A stretch of 64,000 nucleotides of DNA from Rhynochetos jubatus (GCA_027574665.1 CM050659.1:16283001-16347000), one strand, 5' to 3'. Counted from the stretch's first letter, positions 1 to 12,169 are shown. A program made the numbers and translations. Notes: generated by a model from the letters alone, not told the origin.

Positions 1-13
1 GTCGGCAACTTCT

Positions 14-35
14 AGGGTTAGGGTTAGGGTTAGGG
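14..35 (+). repeat. Telomeric core AGGG(TTAGGG)3, standard form
   Basis: Four GGG tracts separated by TTA sit inside the monomer and recur about every 177 bp through the window. Four tracts is the minimum for an intramolecular G-quadruplex, and this 22-nt form equals the commonly studied human telomeric quadruplex sequence. The core also holds three overlapping copies of the TRF1 Myb-domain half-site YTAGGGTTR. The G-rich strand is the plus strand throughout. That these cores fold or bind shelterin in the cell is inference. Confidence 0.95.
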
Positions 36-140
36 TCCGGAGAACCAGAAAGCCCACAGCTCCAGGGATAATTGGGATTGCAAAGGCCTGCCAAGAGGAG
101 CACGACACTGCACAGACATGGCTCCTTCCCCTGCTTTCCT
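36..140. repeat. Conserved non-telomeric body of the monomer
   Basis: This part, from TCCGGAGAACC through the CTCCTTCCCC segment, is almost unchanged across the array. Its main alternatives are a linked set (ATATTTGGGAC, AAAGACC, CATGAC), a CACGAC/CACAAC switch and a CAGACATGG/CCGACATGG switch. It contains the short internal direct repeat GGGATAATTGGGAT. I find no known promoter element, pol III box or protein domain in it. Low variation here compared with the tail could mean constraint, or simply fewer CpG and homopolymer sites. Confidence 0.8.
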
Positions 141-152
141 AGCCAGAACCCA

Positions 153-179
153 GGGGGGGCCGTGGCCAGAAACCGCGGT
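153..179. repeat. Variable G run and CpG-rich tail
   Basis: This is the hypervariable part of the monomer. The G run is usually seven but ranges from about five to eight, with interrupted forms such as AGGTGGGG, GGGAGGGG and GGGGGGTCC. Next come alternatives GTGGCC, ATGCCC, TTCGCC, AGGCCC and TTGCCC, then GAAACCGCGG. These alternatives define the subfamilies used here to set domain boundaries. One-base changes in the G run are the main cause of reading-frame shifts between neighbouring units. Confidence 0.85.
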
Positions 180-324
180 CGGCAACTTCTAGGGTTAGGG
201 TTAGGGTTAGGGTCCGGAGAACCAGAAAGCCCACAGCTCCAGGGATAATTGGGATTGCAAAGGCCTGCCAAGAGGAGCACGACACTGCACAGACATGGCT
301 CCTTCCCCAGCTTTCCTAGCCAGA

Positions 325-2436
325 ACCCAGGTGGGGCCATGCCCAGAAACCGCGGTCGGCAACTTCTAGGGTTAGGGTTAGGGTTAGGGTCCGGAGAACC
401 AGAAAGCCCACAGCTCCAGGGATAATTGGGATTGCAAAGGCCTGCCAAGAGGAGCACAACACTGCACAGACATGGCTCCTTCCCCTGCTTTCCTAGCCAG
501 AACCCGGGGGGGGCCATGCCCGGAAACCGCGGTCGGCAACTTCTAGGGTTAGGGTTAGGGTTAGGGTCCAGAGAACCAGAAAGCCCACAGCTCCAGGGAT
601 AATTGGGATTGCAAAGGCCTGCCAAGAGGAGCACGACACTGCACAGACATGGCTCCTTCCCCTGCTTTCCTAGCCAGAACCCAGGGGGGGCCGTCGCCGG
701 AAACCGCGGTCGGCAACTTCTAGGGTTAGGGTTAGGATTAGGGTCTAGAGAACCAGAAAGCCCACAGCTCCAGGGATAATTGGGATTGCAAAGGCCTGCC
801 AAGAGGAGCACGACACTGCACCGACATGGCTCCTTCCCCTGCTTTCCTAGCCAGAACCCAGGGGGGGCCGTGGCCGGAAACCGCGGTCGGCAACTTCTAG
901 GGTTAGGGTTAGGGTCCGGAGAACCAGAAAGCCCACAGCTCCAGGGATAATTGGGATTGCAAAGGCCTGCCAAGAGGAGCACGACACTGCACAGACATGG
1001 CTCCTTCCCCAGCTTTCCTAGCCAGAACCCAGGGGGGGCCAGGCCCAGAAACCGCTGTCGGCAACTTCTAGGGTTAGGGTTAGGGTTAGGGTCCGGAGAA
1101 CCAGAAAGCCCACAGCTCCAGGGATAATTGGGATTGCAAAGGCCTGCCAAGAGGAGCACGACACTGCACAGACATGGCTCCTTCCCCTGCTTTCCTAGCC
1201 AGAACCGAGGGGGGGCCGTGGCCGGAAACCGCGGTTGGCAACTTCTAGGGTTAGGGTTAGGGTTAGGGTCCGGAGAACCAGAAAGCCCACAGCTCCAGGG
1301 ATAATTGGGATTGCAAAGGCCTGCCAAGAGGAGCACAACACTGCACAGACATGGCTCCTTCCCCAGCTTTCCTAGCCAGAACCCAGGTGGGGCCATGCCC
1401 AGAAACCGCGGTCGGCAACTTCTAGGGTTAGGGTTAGGGTTAGGGTCCGGAGAACCAGAAAGCCCACAGCTCCAGGGATAATTGGGATTGCAAAGGCCTG
1501 CCAAGAGGAGCACAACACTGCACAGACATGGCTCCTTCCCCTGCTTTCCTAGCCAGAACCCGGGGGGGGCCATGCCCGGAAACCGCGGTCGGCAACTTCT
1601 AGGGTTAGGGTTAGGGTTAGGGTCCAGAGAACCAGAAAGCCCACAGCTCCAGGGATAATTGGGATTGCAAAGGCCTGCCAAGAGGAGCACGACACTGCAC
1701 AGACATGGCTCCTTCCCCTGCTTTCCTAGCCAGAACCCAGGGGGGGCCGTCGCCGGAAACCGCGGTCGGCAACTTCTAGGGTTAGGGTTAGGATTAGGGT
1801 CTAGAGAACCAGAAAGGCCACAGCTCCAGGGATAATTGGGATTGCAAAGGCCTGCCAAGAGGAGCACGACACTGCACAGACATGGCTCCTTCCCCTGCTT
1901 TCCTAGCCAGAACCCAGGGGGGGCCGTGGCCGGAAACCGCGGTCGGCAACTTCTAGGGTTAGGGTTAGGGTCCGGAGAACCAGAAAGCCCACAGCTCCAG
2001 GGATAATTGGGATTGCAAAGGCCTGCCAAGAGGAGCACGACACTGCACAGACATGGCTCCTTCCCCAGCTTTCCTAGCCAGAACCCAGGGGGGGCCAGGC
2101 CCAGAAACCGCTGTCGGCAACTTCTAGGGTTAGGGTTAGGGTTAGGGTCCGGAGAACCAGAAAGCCCACAGCTCCAGGGATAATTGGGATTGCAAAGGCC
2201 TGCCAAGAGGAGCACGACACTGCACAGACATGGCTCCTTCCCCTGCTTTCCTAGCCAGAACCGAGGGGGGGCCGTGGCCGGAAACCGCGGTTGGCAACTT
2301 CTAGGGTTAGGGTTAGGGTTAGGGTCCGGAGAACCAGAAAGCCCACAGCTCCAGGGATAATTGGGATTGCAAAGGCCTGCCAAGAGGAGCACAACACTGC
2401 ACAGACATGGCTCCTTCCCCAGCTTTCCTAGCCAGA
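325..2436 (+). repeat. 1,056-bp hexamer HOR, two tandem copies
   Basis: Copies span 325-1,380 and 1,381-2,436, six monomers each, one of them 171 bp. Shared marks lie exactly 1,056 bp apart: the AGGTGGGGCC tail (325 and 1,381), the core variant GGATTAGGGTCTAGAG (TCTAGAG at 744 and 1,800), the CGCTGTCGG tail, and the CGGTTGGC tail. I see two single-base differences: CACCGACATGG against CACAGACATGG, and AAAGCCCAC against AAAGGCCAC. The same hexamer returns near 42.8, 44.5 and 52.4 kb. Confidence 0.88.
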
Positions 2437-2479
2437 ACCCAGGGGGGGCCGTGGCCGGAAACCGCGGTCGGCAACTTCT

Positions 2480-5400
2480 AGGGTTAGGGTTAGGGTCCGG
2501 AGAACCAGAAAGCCCACAGCTCCAGGGATAATTGGGATTGCAAAGGCCTGCCAAGAGGAGCACGACACTGCACAGACATGGCTCCTTCCCCTGCTTTCCT
2601 ATCCAGAACCCGGGGGGGGCCGTGGCCGGAAATCGCGGTCGGCAACTTCTAGGGTTAGGGTTAGGGTTAGGGTCCGGAGAACCAGAAAGCCCACAGCTCC
2701 AGGGATAATTGGGATTGCAAAGGCCTGCCAAGAGGAGCACGACACTGCACCGACATGGCTCCTTCCCCAGCTTTCCTAGCCAGAACCTGGGGGGGGCCGT
2801 GGCCGGAAACCGCGGTCGGCAACTTCTAGGGTTAGGGTTAGGGTTAGGGTCCGGAGAACCAGAAAGCCCACAGCTCCAGGGATAATTGGGATTGCAAAGG
2901 CCTGCCAAGAGGAGCACGACACTGCACAGACATGGCTCCTTCCCCTGCTTTCCTAGCCAGAACCCAGGGGGGTCCGTGGCCAGAAACCGCGGTCGGCAAC
3001 TTCTAGGGTTAGGGTTAGGGTTAGGGTCCGGAGAACCAGAAAGCCCACAGCTCCAGGGATAATTGGGATTGCAAAGGCCTGCCAAGAGGAGCACGACACT
3101 GCACAGACATGGCTCCTTCCCCAGCTTTCCTAGCCAGAACCCAGGTGGGGCCATGCCCAGAAACCGCGGTCGGCAACTTCTAGGGTTAGGGTTAGGGTTA
3201 GGGTCCGGAGAACCAGAAAGCCCACAGCTCCAGGGATAATTGGGATTGCAAAGGCCTGCCAAGAGGAGCACGACACTGCACCGACATGGCTCCTTCCCCT
3301 GCTTTCCTAGCCAGAACCCGGGGGGGGCCGTGGCCGGAAACCGCGGTCGGCAACTTCTAGGGTTAGGGTTAGGGTTAGGGTCCGGAGAACCAGAAAGCCC
3401 ACAGCTCCAGGGATAATTGGGATTGCAAAGGCCTGCCAAGAGGAGCACGACACTGCACAGACATGGCTCCTTCCCCAGCTTTCCTAGCCAGAACCCAGGT
3501 GGGGCCATGCCCAGAAACCGCGGTCGGCAACTTCTAGGGTTAGGGTTAGGGTTAGGGTCCGGAGAACCAGAAAGCCCACAGCTCCAGGGATAATTGGGAT
3601 TGCAAAGGCCTGCCAAGAGGAGCACGACACTGCACCGACATGGCTCCTTCCCCTGCTTTCCTAGCCAGAACCCGGGGGGGGCCGTGGCCGGAAACCGCGG
3701 TCGGCAACTTCTAGGGTTAGGGTTGGGGTTAGGGTCCGGAGAACCAGAAAGCCCACAGCTCCAGGGATAATTGGGATTGCAAAGGCCTGCCAAGAGGAGC
3801 ACGACACTGCACCGACATGGCTCCTTCCCCTGCTTTCCTAGCCAGAACCCAGGCGGGGCCGTGGCCGGAAACCGCGGTCGGCAACTTCTAGGGTTAGGGT
3901 TAGGGTTAGGGTCCGGAGAACCAGAAAGCCCACAGCTCCAGGGATAATTGGGATTGCAAAGGCCTGCCAAGAGGAGCACGACACTGCACCGACATGGCTC
4001 CTTCCCCTGCTTTCCTAGCCAGAACCCAGGGGGGGCCATGCCCAGAAACCGCGGTCGGCAACTTCTAGGGTTAGGGTTAGGGTTAGGGTCCGGAGAACCA
4101 GAAAGCCCACAGCTCCAGGGATAATTGGGATTGCAAAGGCCTGCCAAGAGGAGCACGACACTGCACAGACATGGCTCCTTCCCCTGCTTTCCTAGCCAGA
4201 ACCCGGGGGGTCCGTGGCCGGAAACCGCGGTCGGCAACTTCTAGGGTTAGGGTTAGGGTCCGGAGAACCAGAAAGCCCACAGCTCCAGGGATAATTGGGA
4301 TTGCAAAGGCCTGCCAAGAGGAGCACGACACTGCACAGACATGGCTCCTTCCGCAGCTTTCCTAGACAGAACCCAGGGGGGGGCCGTGGCCGGAAATCGC
4401 GGTCGGCAACTTCTAGGGTTAGGGTTAGGGTTAGGGTCCGGAGAACCAGAAAGCCCACAGCTCCAGGGATAATTGGGATTGCAAAGGCCTGCCAAGAGGA
4501 GCACGACACTGCACAGACATGGCTCCTTCCCCTGCTTTCCTAGCCAGAACCCAGGGGGGGCCGTGGCCAGAAACCGCGGTCGGCAACTTCTAGGGTTAGG
4601 GTTAGGGTTAGGGTCCGGAGAACCAGAAAGCCCACAGCTCCAGGGATAATTGGGATTGCAAAGGCCTGCCAAGAGGAGCACGACACTGCACAGACATGGC
4701 TCCTTCCCCTGCTTTCCTAGCCAGAACCCAGGGGGGGCCGTGGCCGGAAACCGCGGTCGGCAACTTCTAGGGTTAGGGTTAGGGTTAGGGTCCGGAGAAC
4801 CAGAAAGCCCACAGCTCCAGGGATAATTGGGATTGCAAAGGCCTGCCAAGAGGAGCACGACACTGCACAGACATGGCTCCTTCCCCAGCTTTCCTAGCCA
4901 GAACCCAGGTGGGGCCATGCCCAGAAACCGCTGTCGGCAACTTCTAGGGTTAGGGTTAGGGTTAGGGTCCGGAGAACCAGAAAGCCCACAGCTCCAGGGA
5001 TAATTGGGATTGCAAAGGCCTGCCAAGAGGAGCACGACACTGCACCGACATGGCTCCTTCCCCTGCTTTCCTAGCCAGAACCCGGGGGGGGCCGTGGCCG
5101 GAAACCGCGGTCGGCAACTTCTAGGGTTAGGGTTGGGGTTAGGGTCCGGAGAACCAGAAAGCCCACAGCTCCAGGGATAATTGGGATTGCAAAGGCCTGC
5201 CAAGAGGAGCACGACACTGCACAGACATGGCTCCTTCCCCTGCTTTCCTAGCCAGAACCCAGGGGGGGCCGTGGCCGGAAACCGCGGTCGGCAACTTCTA
5301 GGGTTAGGGTTAGGGTTAGGGTCCGGAGAAGCAGAAAGCCCACAGCTCCAGGGATAATTGGGATTGCAAAGGCCTGCCAAGAGGAGCACGACACTGCACA

Positions 5401-8400
5401 GACATGGCTCCTTCCCCTGCTTTCCTAGCCAGAACCCAGGGGGGGCCGTGGCCGGAAACCGCGTTCGGCAAATTCTAGGGTTAGGGTTAGGGTTAGGGTC
5501 CGGAGAACCAGAAAGCCCACAGCTCCAGGGATATTTGGGACTGCAAAGACCTGCCAAGAGGAGCATGACACTGCACAGACATGGCTCCTTCCCCTGCTTT
5601 CCTAGCCAGAACCCAGGGGGGGCCTTCGCCGGAAACCGCGGTCGGCAACTTCTAGGGTTAGGGTTAGGGTTAGGGTCCGGAGAACCAGAAAGCCCACAGC
5701 TCCAGGGATAATTGGGATTGCAAAGGCCTGCCAAGAGGAGCACGACACTGCACAGACATGGCTCCTTCCCCAGCTTTCCTAGCCAGAACCCAGGGGGGGC
5801 CTTCGCCGGAAACCGCGGTCGGCAACTTCTAGGGTTAGGGTTAGGGTTAGGGTCCGGAGAACCAGAAAGCCCACAGCTCCAGGGATAATTGGGATTGCAA
5901 AGGCCTGCCAAGAGGAGCACGACACTGCACAGACATGGCTCCTTCCCCTGCTTTCCTAGCCAGATCCCGGGGGGGGCCGTGGCCGGAAACCGCGGTCGGC
6001 AACTTCTAGGGTTAGGGTTAGGGTTAGGGTCCGGAGAACCAGAAAGCCCACAGCTCCAGGGATAATTGGGATTGCAAAGGCCTGCCAAGAGGAGCACGAC
6101 ACTGCACAGACATGGCTCCTTCCCCAGCTTTCCTAGCCAGAACCCAGGGGGGGGCCGTGGCCGGAAACCGCGGTCGGCAACTTCTAGGGTTAGGGTTAGG
6201 GTTAGGGTCCGGAGAACCAGAAAGCCCACAGCTCCAGGGATATTTGGGACTGCAAAGACCTGCCAAGAGGAGCATGACACTGCACAGACATGGCTCCTTC
6301 CCCTGCTTTCCTAGCCAGAACCCGGGGGGGGCCGTGGCCGGAAACCGCGGTCGGCAACTTCTAGGGTTAGGGTTAGGGTTAGGGTCCGGAGAACCAGAAA
6401 GCCCACAGCTCCAGGGATAATTGGGATTGCAAAGGCCTGCCAAGAGGAGCACGACACTGCACAGACATGGCTCCTTCCCCTGCTTTCCTAGCCAGAACCC
6501 AGGGGGGGCCGTGGCTAGAAACCGCGGTCGGCAACTTCTAGGGTTAGGGTTAGGGTTAGGGTCCGGAGAACCAGAAAGCCCACAGCTCCAGGGATAATTG
6601 GGATTGCAAAGGCCTGCCAAGAGGAGCACAACACTGCACAGACATGGCTCCTTCCCCAGCTTTCCTAGCCAGAACCCAGGGGGGGCCATGCCCAGAAACC
6701 GCGGTCGGCAACTTCTGGGGTTAGGGTTAGGGTCCGGAGAACCAGAAAGCCCACAGCTCCAGGGATAATTGGGATTGCAAAGGCCTGCCAAGAGGAGCAC
6801 GACACTGCACAGACATGGCTCCTTCCCCTGCTTTCCTAGCCAGAACCCAGGGGGGGCCGTGGCCGGAAACCGCGGTCGGCAACTTCTAGGGTTAGGGTTA
6901 GGGTTAGGGTCCGGAGAACCAGAAAGCCCACAGCTCCAGGGATAATTGGGATTGCAAAGGCCTGCCAAGAGGAGCACGACACTGCACAGACATGGCTCCT
7001 TCCCCTGCTTTCCTAGCCAGAACCCAGGGGGGGCCGTGGCCGGAAACCGCGGTCGGCAACTTCTAGGGTTAGGGTTAGGGTTAGGGTCCGGAGAACCAGA
7101 AAGCCCACAGCTCCAGGGATAATTGGGATTGCAAAGGCCTGCCAAGAGGAGCACGACACTGCACAGACATGGCTCCTTCCCCAGCTTTCCTAGCCAGAAC
7201 CCAGGTGGGGCCATGCCCAGAAACCGCTGTCGGCAACTTCTAGGGTTAGGGTTAGGGTTAGGGTCCGGAGAACCAGAAAGCCCACAGCTCCAGGGATAAT
7301 TGGGATTGCAAAGGCCTGCCAAGAGGAGCACGACACTGCACCGACATGGCTCCTTCCCCTGCTTTCCTAGCCAGAACCCGGGGGGGGCCGTGGCCGGAAA
7401 CCGCGGTCGGCAACTTCTAGGGTTAGGGTTGGGGTTAGGGTCCGGAGAACCAGAAAGCCCACAGCTCCAGGGATAATTGGGATTGCAAAGGCCTGCCAAG
7501 AGGAGCACGACACTGCACAGACATGGCTCCTTCCCCTGCTTTCCTAGCCAGAACCCAGGGGGGGCCGTGGCCGGAAACCGCGGTCGGCAACTTCTAGGGT
7601 TAGGGTTAGGGTTAGGGTCCGGAGAAGCAGAAAGCCCACAGCTCCAGGGTTAATTGGGATTGCAAAGGCCTGCCAAGAGGAGCACGACACTGCACAGACA
7701 TGGCTCCTTCCCCTGCTTTCCTAGCCAGAACCCAGGGGGGGCCGTGGCCGGAAACCGCGGTCGGCAAATTCTAGGGTTAGGGTTAGGGTTAGGGTCCGGA
7801 GAACCAGAAAGCCCACAGCTCCAGGGATATTTGGGACTGCAAAGACCTGCCAAGAGGAGCATGACACTGCACAGACATGGCTCCTTCCCCAGCTTTCCTA
7901 GCCAGAACCCAGGGGGGGCCGTGGCCGGAAACCGCGGTTGGCAACTTCTAGGGTTAGGGTTAGGGTTAGGGTCCGGAGAACCAGAAAGCCCACAGCTCCA
8001 GGGATAATTGGGATTGCAAAGGCCTGCCAAGAGGAGCACGACACTGCACAGACATGGCTCCTTCCCCTGCTTTCCTACCAGAACCCAGGGGGGGCCGTGG
8101 CCGGAAACTGCGGTTGGCAACTTCTAGGGTTAGGGTTAGGGTTAGGGTCCGGAGAACCAGAAAGCCCACAGCTCCAGGGATAATTGGGATTGCAAAGGCC
8201 TGCCAAGAGGAGCACGACACTGCACAGACATGGCTCCTTCCCCTGCTTTCCTACCAGAACCCAGGGCGGGCCGTGGCCGGAAACCGCGGTCGGCAACTTC
8301 TAGGGTTAGGGTTAGGGTTAGGGTCCGGAGAACCAGAAAGCCCACAGCTCCAGGGATAATTGGGATTGCAAAGGCCTGCCAAGAGGAGCACGACACTGCA

Positions 8401-10130
8401 CCGACATGGCTCCTTCCCCTGCTTTCCTAGCCAGAACCCAGGGGGGGCCATGGCCGGAAACCGCGGTCGGCAACTTCTAGGGTTAGGGTTAGGGTTAGGG
8501 TCCGGAGAACCAGAAAGCCCACAGCTCCAGGGATAATTGGGATTGCAAAGGCCTGCCAAGAGGAGCACAACACTGCACAGACATGGCTCCTTCCCCTGCT
8601 TTCCTAGCCAGAACCCAGGGGGGGCCGTGGCCGGAAACCGCGGTCGGCAACTTCTAGGGTTAGGGTTAGGGTTAGGGTCCGGAGAACCAGAAAGCCCACA
8701 GCTCCAGGGATAATTGGGATTGCAAAGGCCTGCCAAGAGGAGCACGACACTGCACAGACATGGCTCCTTCCCCTGCTTTCCTAGCCAGAACCCAGGGGGG
8801 GCCGTGGCCGGAAACCGCGGTCGGCAACTTCTAGGGTTAGGGTTAGGGTTAGGGTCCGGAGAACCAGAAAGCCCACAGCTCCAGGGATAATTGGGATTGC
8901 AAAGGCCTGCCAAGAGGAGCACGACACTGCACAGACATGGCTCCTTCCCCTGCTTTCCTAGCCAGAACCCAGGGGGGGCCTTCGCCGGAAACCGCGGTCG
9001 GCAACTTCTAGGGTTAGGGTTAGGGTTAGGGTCCGGAGAACCAGAAAGCCCACAGCTCCAGGGATATTTGGGACTGCAAAGACCTGCCAAGAGGAGCATG
9101 ACACTGCACCAACATGGCTCCTTCCCCAGCTTTCCTAGCCAGAACCCAGGGGGGGTCGTGGCCGGAAACCGCGGTCGGCAACTTCTAGGGTTAGGGTTAG
9201 GGTTAGGGTCCGGAGAACCAGAAAGCCCACAGCTCCAGGGATAATTGGGATTGCAAAGGCCTGCCAAGAGGAGCACGACACTGCACAGACATGGCTCCTT
9301 CCCCAGCTTTCCTAGCCAGAACCCGGGGGGGGCCGTGGCCGGAAACCGCGGTCGGCAACTTCTAGGGTTAGGGTTAGGGTTAGGGTCCGGAGAACCAGAA
9401 AGCCCACAGCTCCAGGGATAATTGGGATTGCAAAGGCCTGCCAAGAGGAGCACGACACTGCACAGACATGGCTCCTTCCCCAGCTTTCCTAGCCAGAACC
9501 CAGGGGGGGCCGTGGCTGGAAACCGCGGTCGGCAACTTCTAGGGTTAGGGTTAGGGTTAGGGTCCGGAGAACCAGAAAGCCCACAGCTCCAGGGATATTT
9601 GGGACTGCAAAGACCTGCCAAGAGGAGCATGACACTGCACAGACATGGCTCCTTCCCCTGCTTTCCTAGCCAGAACTCAGGGGGGGGCCTTCGCCGGAAA
9701 CCGCGGTCGGCAACTTCTAGGGTTAGGGTTAGGGTTAGGGTCCGGAGAACCAGAAAGCCCACAGCTCCAGGGATAATTGGGATTGCAAAGTCCTGCCAAG
9801 AGGAGCACGACACTGCACAGACATGGCTCCTTCCCCTGCTTTCCTAGCCAGAACCCAGGGGGGGCCGTGGCCGGAAACCGCGGTCGGCAACTTCTAGGGT
9901 TAGGGTTAGGGTTAGGGTCCGGAGAACCAGAAAGCCCACAGCTCCAGGGATAATTGGGATTGCAAAGGCCTGCCAAGAGGAGCACGACACTGCAAAGACA
10001 TGGCTCCTTTCCCTGCTTTCCTAGCCAGAACCCGGGGGGGGCCGTGGCCGGAAACCGCGGTCGTCAACTTCTAGGGTTAGGGTTAGGGTTAGGGTCCGGA
10101 GAACCAGAAAGCCCACAGCTCCAGGGATAA
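2480..10130 (+). repeat. Left copy of the 51,385-bp-shifted segmental duplication
   Basis: This block matches 53,865 onward at a constant shift of 51,385 bp. Rare marks align exactly: TTCCTATCCA (2,596 and 53,981), AACCTGGGG (CCTGG at 2,786 and 54,171), the AACCCAGGGGGGTCC tail (2,961 and 54,346), and CAGATCCCGG near 5,962 and 57,347. The match runs to about 8.9 kb. Past a local expansion in the other copy it resumes at a shift of 53,865 and continues to the window end. The left breakpoint lies near 2,450-2,560. Confidence 0.85.
5624..5640 (+). other. CENP-B-box-like site in TTCGCC-subfamily monomers (weak)
   Basis: CTTCGCCGGAAACCGCG matches the mammalian CENP-B box core (TTCG, A, CGGG at fixed spacing) at seven of nine key positions. 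TTCG and the central A are present, and CGGG is replaced by CCGC. The site recurs in TTCGCC-tailed units from about 5.5 to 34 kb and from 57 kb to the window end, but not at 35-56 kb. Two key mismatches make binding doubtful, and I list it as a candidate only. Confidence 0.25.
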
Positions 10131-11134
10131 TTGGGATTGCAAAGGCCTGCCAAGAGGAGCATGACACTGCACCGACATGGATCCTTCCCCTGCTTTCCTA
10201 GCCAGAACCCAGGGGGGGCCGTGGCCGGAAACCGCGGTCGGCAACTTCTAGGGTTAGGGTTAGGGTTAGGGTCCGGAGAACCAGAAAGCCCACAGCTCCA
10301 GGGATAATTGGGATTGCAAAGGCCTGCCAAGAGGAGCACGACACTGCACAGACATGGCTCCTTCCCCTGCTTTCCTAGCCAGAACCCAGGCGGGGCCTTC
10401 GCCGGAAACCGCGGTCGGCAACTTCTAGGGTTAGGGTTAGGGTTAGGGTCCGGAGAACCAGAAAGCCCACAGCTCCAGGGATAATTGGGATTGCAAAGGC
10501 CTGCCAAGAGGAGCACGACACTGCACAGACATGGCTCCTTCCCCTGCTTTCCTAGCCAGAACCCAGGGGGGGCCGTGGCCGGAAACCGCGGTCGGCAACT
10601 TCTAGGGTTAGGGTTAGGGTTAGGGTCCGGAGAACCAGAAAGCCCACAGCTCCAGGGATATTTGGGACTGCAAAGGCCTGCCAAGAGGAGCATGACACTG
10701 CACAGACATGGCTCCTTCCCCAGCTTTCCTAGCCAGAACCCGGGGGGGGCCGTGGCCGGAAACCGCGGTCGGCAACTTCTAGGGTTAGGGTTAGGGTTAG
10801 GGTCCGGAGAACCAGAAAGCCCACAGCTCCAGGGATAATTGGGATTGCAAAGGCCTGCCAAGAGGAGCACGACACTGCACCGACATGGCTCCTTCCCCTG
10901 CTTTCCTAGCCAGAACCCAGGGGGGGCCGTGGCCGGAAACCGCGGTCGGCAACTTCTAGGGTTAGGGTTAGGGTTAGGGTCCGGAGAACCAGAAAGCCCA
11001 CAGCTCCAGGGATAATTGGGATTGCAAAGGCCTGCCAAGAGGAGCATGACACTGCACCGACATGGATCCTTCCCCTGCTTTCCTAGCCAGAACCCAGGGG
11101 GGGCCTTCGCCGGAAACCGCGGTTGGCAACTTCT

Positions 11135-11162
11135 AGGGTTAGGGTTAGGGTTAGGGTTAGGG
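11135..11162 (+). repeat. Expanded telomeric core, five GGG tracts (183-bp monomer)
   Basis: One extra TTAGGG gives a 28-nt core and a 183-bp unit. The unit carries the linked marks CATGGATCC, TTCGCC and CGGTTGGC. The same combination recurs in all other 183-bp units in the window, so the extra repeat probably arose once and spread by amplification. Confidence 0.92.
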
Positions 11163-12169
11163 TCCGGAGAACCAGAAAGCCCACAGCTCCAGGGATAATT
11201 GGGATTGCAAAGGCCTGCCAAGAGGAGCACGACACTGCACCGACATGGCTCCTTCCCCTGCTTTCCTAGCCAGAACCCAGGGGGGGCCGTGGCCGGAAAC
11301 CGCGGTCGGCAACTTCTAGGGTTAGGGTTAGGGTTAGGGTCCGGAGAACCAGAAAGCCCACAGCTCCAGGGATATTTGGTACTGCAAAGACCTGCCAAGA
11401 GGAGCATGACACTGCACCGACATGGCTCCTTCCCCTGCTTTCCTAGCCAGAACCCAGGGGGGGCCTTCGCCGGAAACCGCGGTCGGCAACTTCTAGGGTT
11501 AGGGTTAGGGTTAGGGTCCGGAGAACCAGAAAGCCCACAGCTCCAGGGATAATTGGGATTGCAAAGGCCTGCCAAGAGGAGCACGACACTGCACAGACAT
11601 GGCTCCTTCCCCTGCTTTCCTAGCCAGAACCCAGGGGGGGCCTTCGCCGGAAACCGCGGTCGGCAACTTCTAGGGTTAGGGTTAGGGTTAGGGTCCGGAG
11701 AACCAGAAAGCCCACAGCTCCAGGGATATTTGGGACTGCAAAGACCTGCCAAGAGGAGCATGACACTGCACCAACATGGCTCCTTCCCCAGCTTTCCTAG
11801 CCAGAACCCAGGGGGGGTCGTGGCCGGAAACCGCGGTCGGCAACTTCTAGGGTTAGGGTTAGGGTTAGGGTCCGGAGAACCAGAAAGCCCACAGCTCCAG
11901 GGATAATTGGGATTGCAAAGGCCTGCCAAGAGGAGCACGACACTGCACAGACATGGCTCCTTCCCCAGCTTTCCTAGCCAGAACCCGGGGGGGGCCGTGG
12001 CCGGAAACCGCGGTCGGCAACTTCTAGGGTTAGGGTTAGGGTTAGGGTCCGGAGAACCAGAAAGCCCACAGCTCCAGGGATAATTGGGATTGCAAAGGCC
12101 TGCCAAGAGGAGCACGACACTGCACAGACATGGCTCCTTCCCCAGCTTTCCTAGCCAGAACGCAGGGGG

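Larger units (their letters stand above)
1..177 (+). repeat. Reference monomer of the satellite
   Basis: This is the first full unit in the phase starting GTCGGCAACTTCT. In order: a CpG-containing lead (1-13), the telomeric core (14-35), a link TCCGGAGAACC, a conserved non-telomeric body to about 140, a run of seven G (153-159), and a GC-rich tail that runs through the palindrome ACCGCGGT (172-179) into the next unit. Sites for SacII (CCGCGG), StuI (AGGCCT) and BspEI (TCCGGA) each occur once per standard unit, so digestion should give a 177-bp ladder. The next units start at 178 and 355, which fixes the period exactly. Confidence 0.97.
1..5460 (+). repeat. Domain 1: 171-bp-rich satellite with ATGCCC subfamily
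   Basis: Units with three GGG tracts (171 bp) occur near 899, 1,963, 2,483 and 4,251. ATGCCC-tailed units and GGGTTGGGG core variants are frequent. The ATATTTGGGAC and TTCGCC subfamilies are absent until about 5.5 kb. The right boundary is approximate, set by the first units of those subfamilies. The same variant mix returns at 35-56 kb, so this domain looks like part of a larger family interrupted by other domains. Confidence 0.75.

Noticed and set aside
90-110. Resemblance of CAGGGATAATTGGGAT to the I-SceI homing site
   Set aside because: Only an eight-base stretch and a GGG match, with mismatches elsewhere. Nothing nearby suggests a homing endonuclease.
156-183. Stem-loop between GCCG and CGGC around the ACCGCGGT palindrome
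   Set aside because: The possible stem is four bases long and is changed in many subfamilies (ATGCCC, TTCGCC), so it is not conserved as a structure.
5358-5711. Plus-strand frames of 60-141 codons repeated through the array
   Set aside because: They end at the TAA in GGATAATTGG of the common monomer and lengthen only where the ATATTT variant removes it. They are shadows of the repeat.
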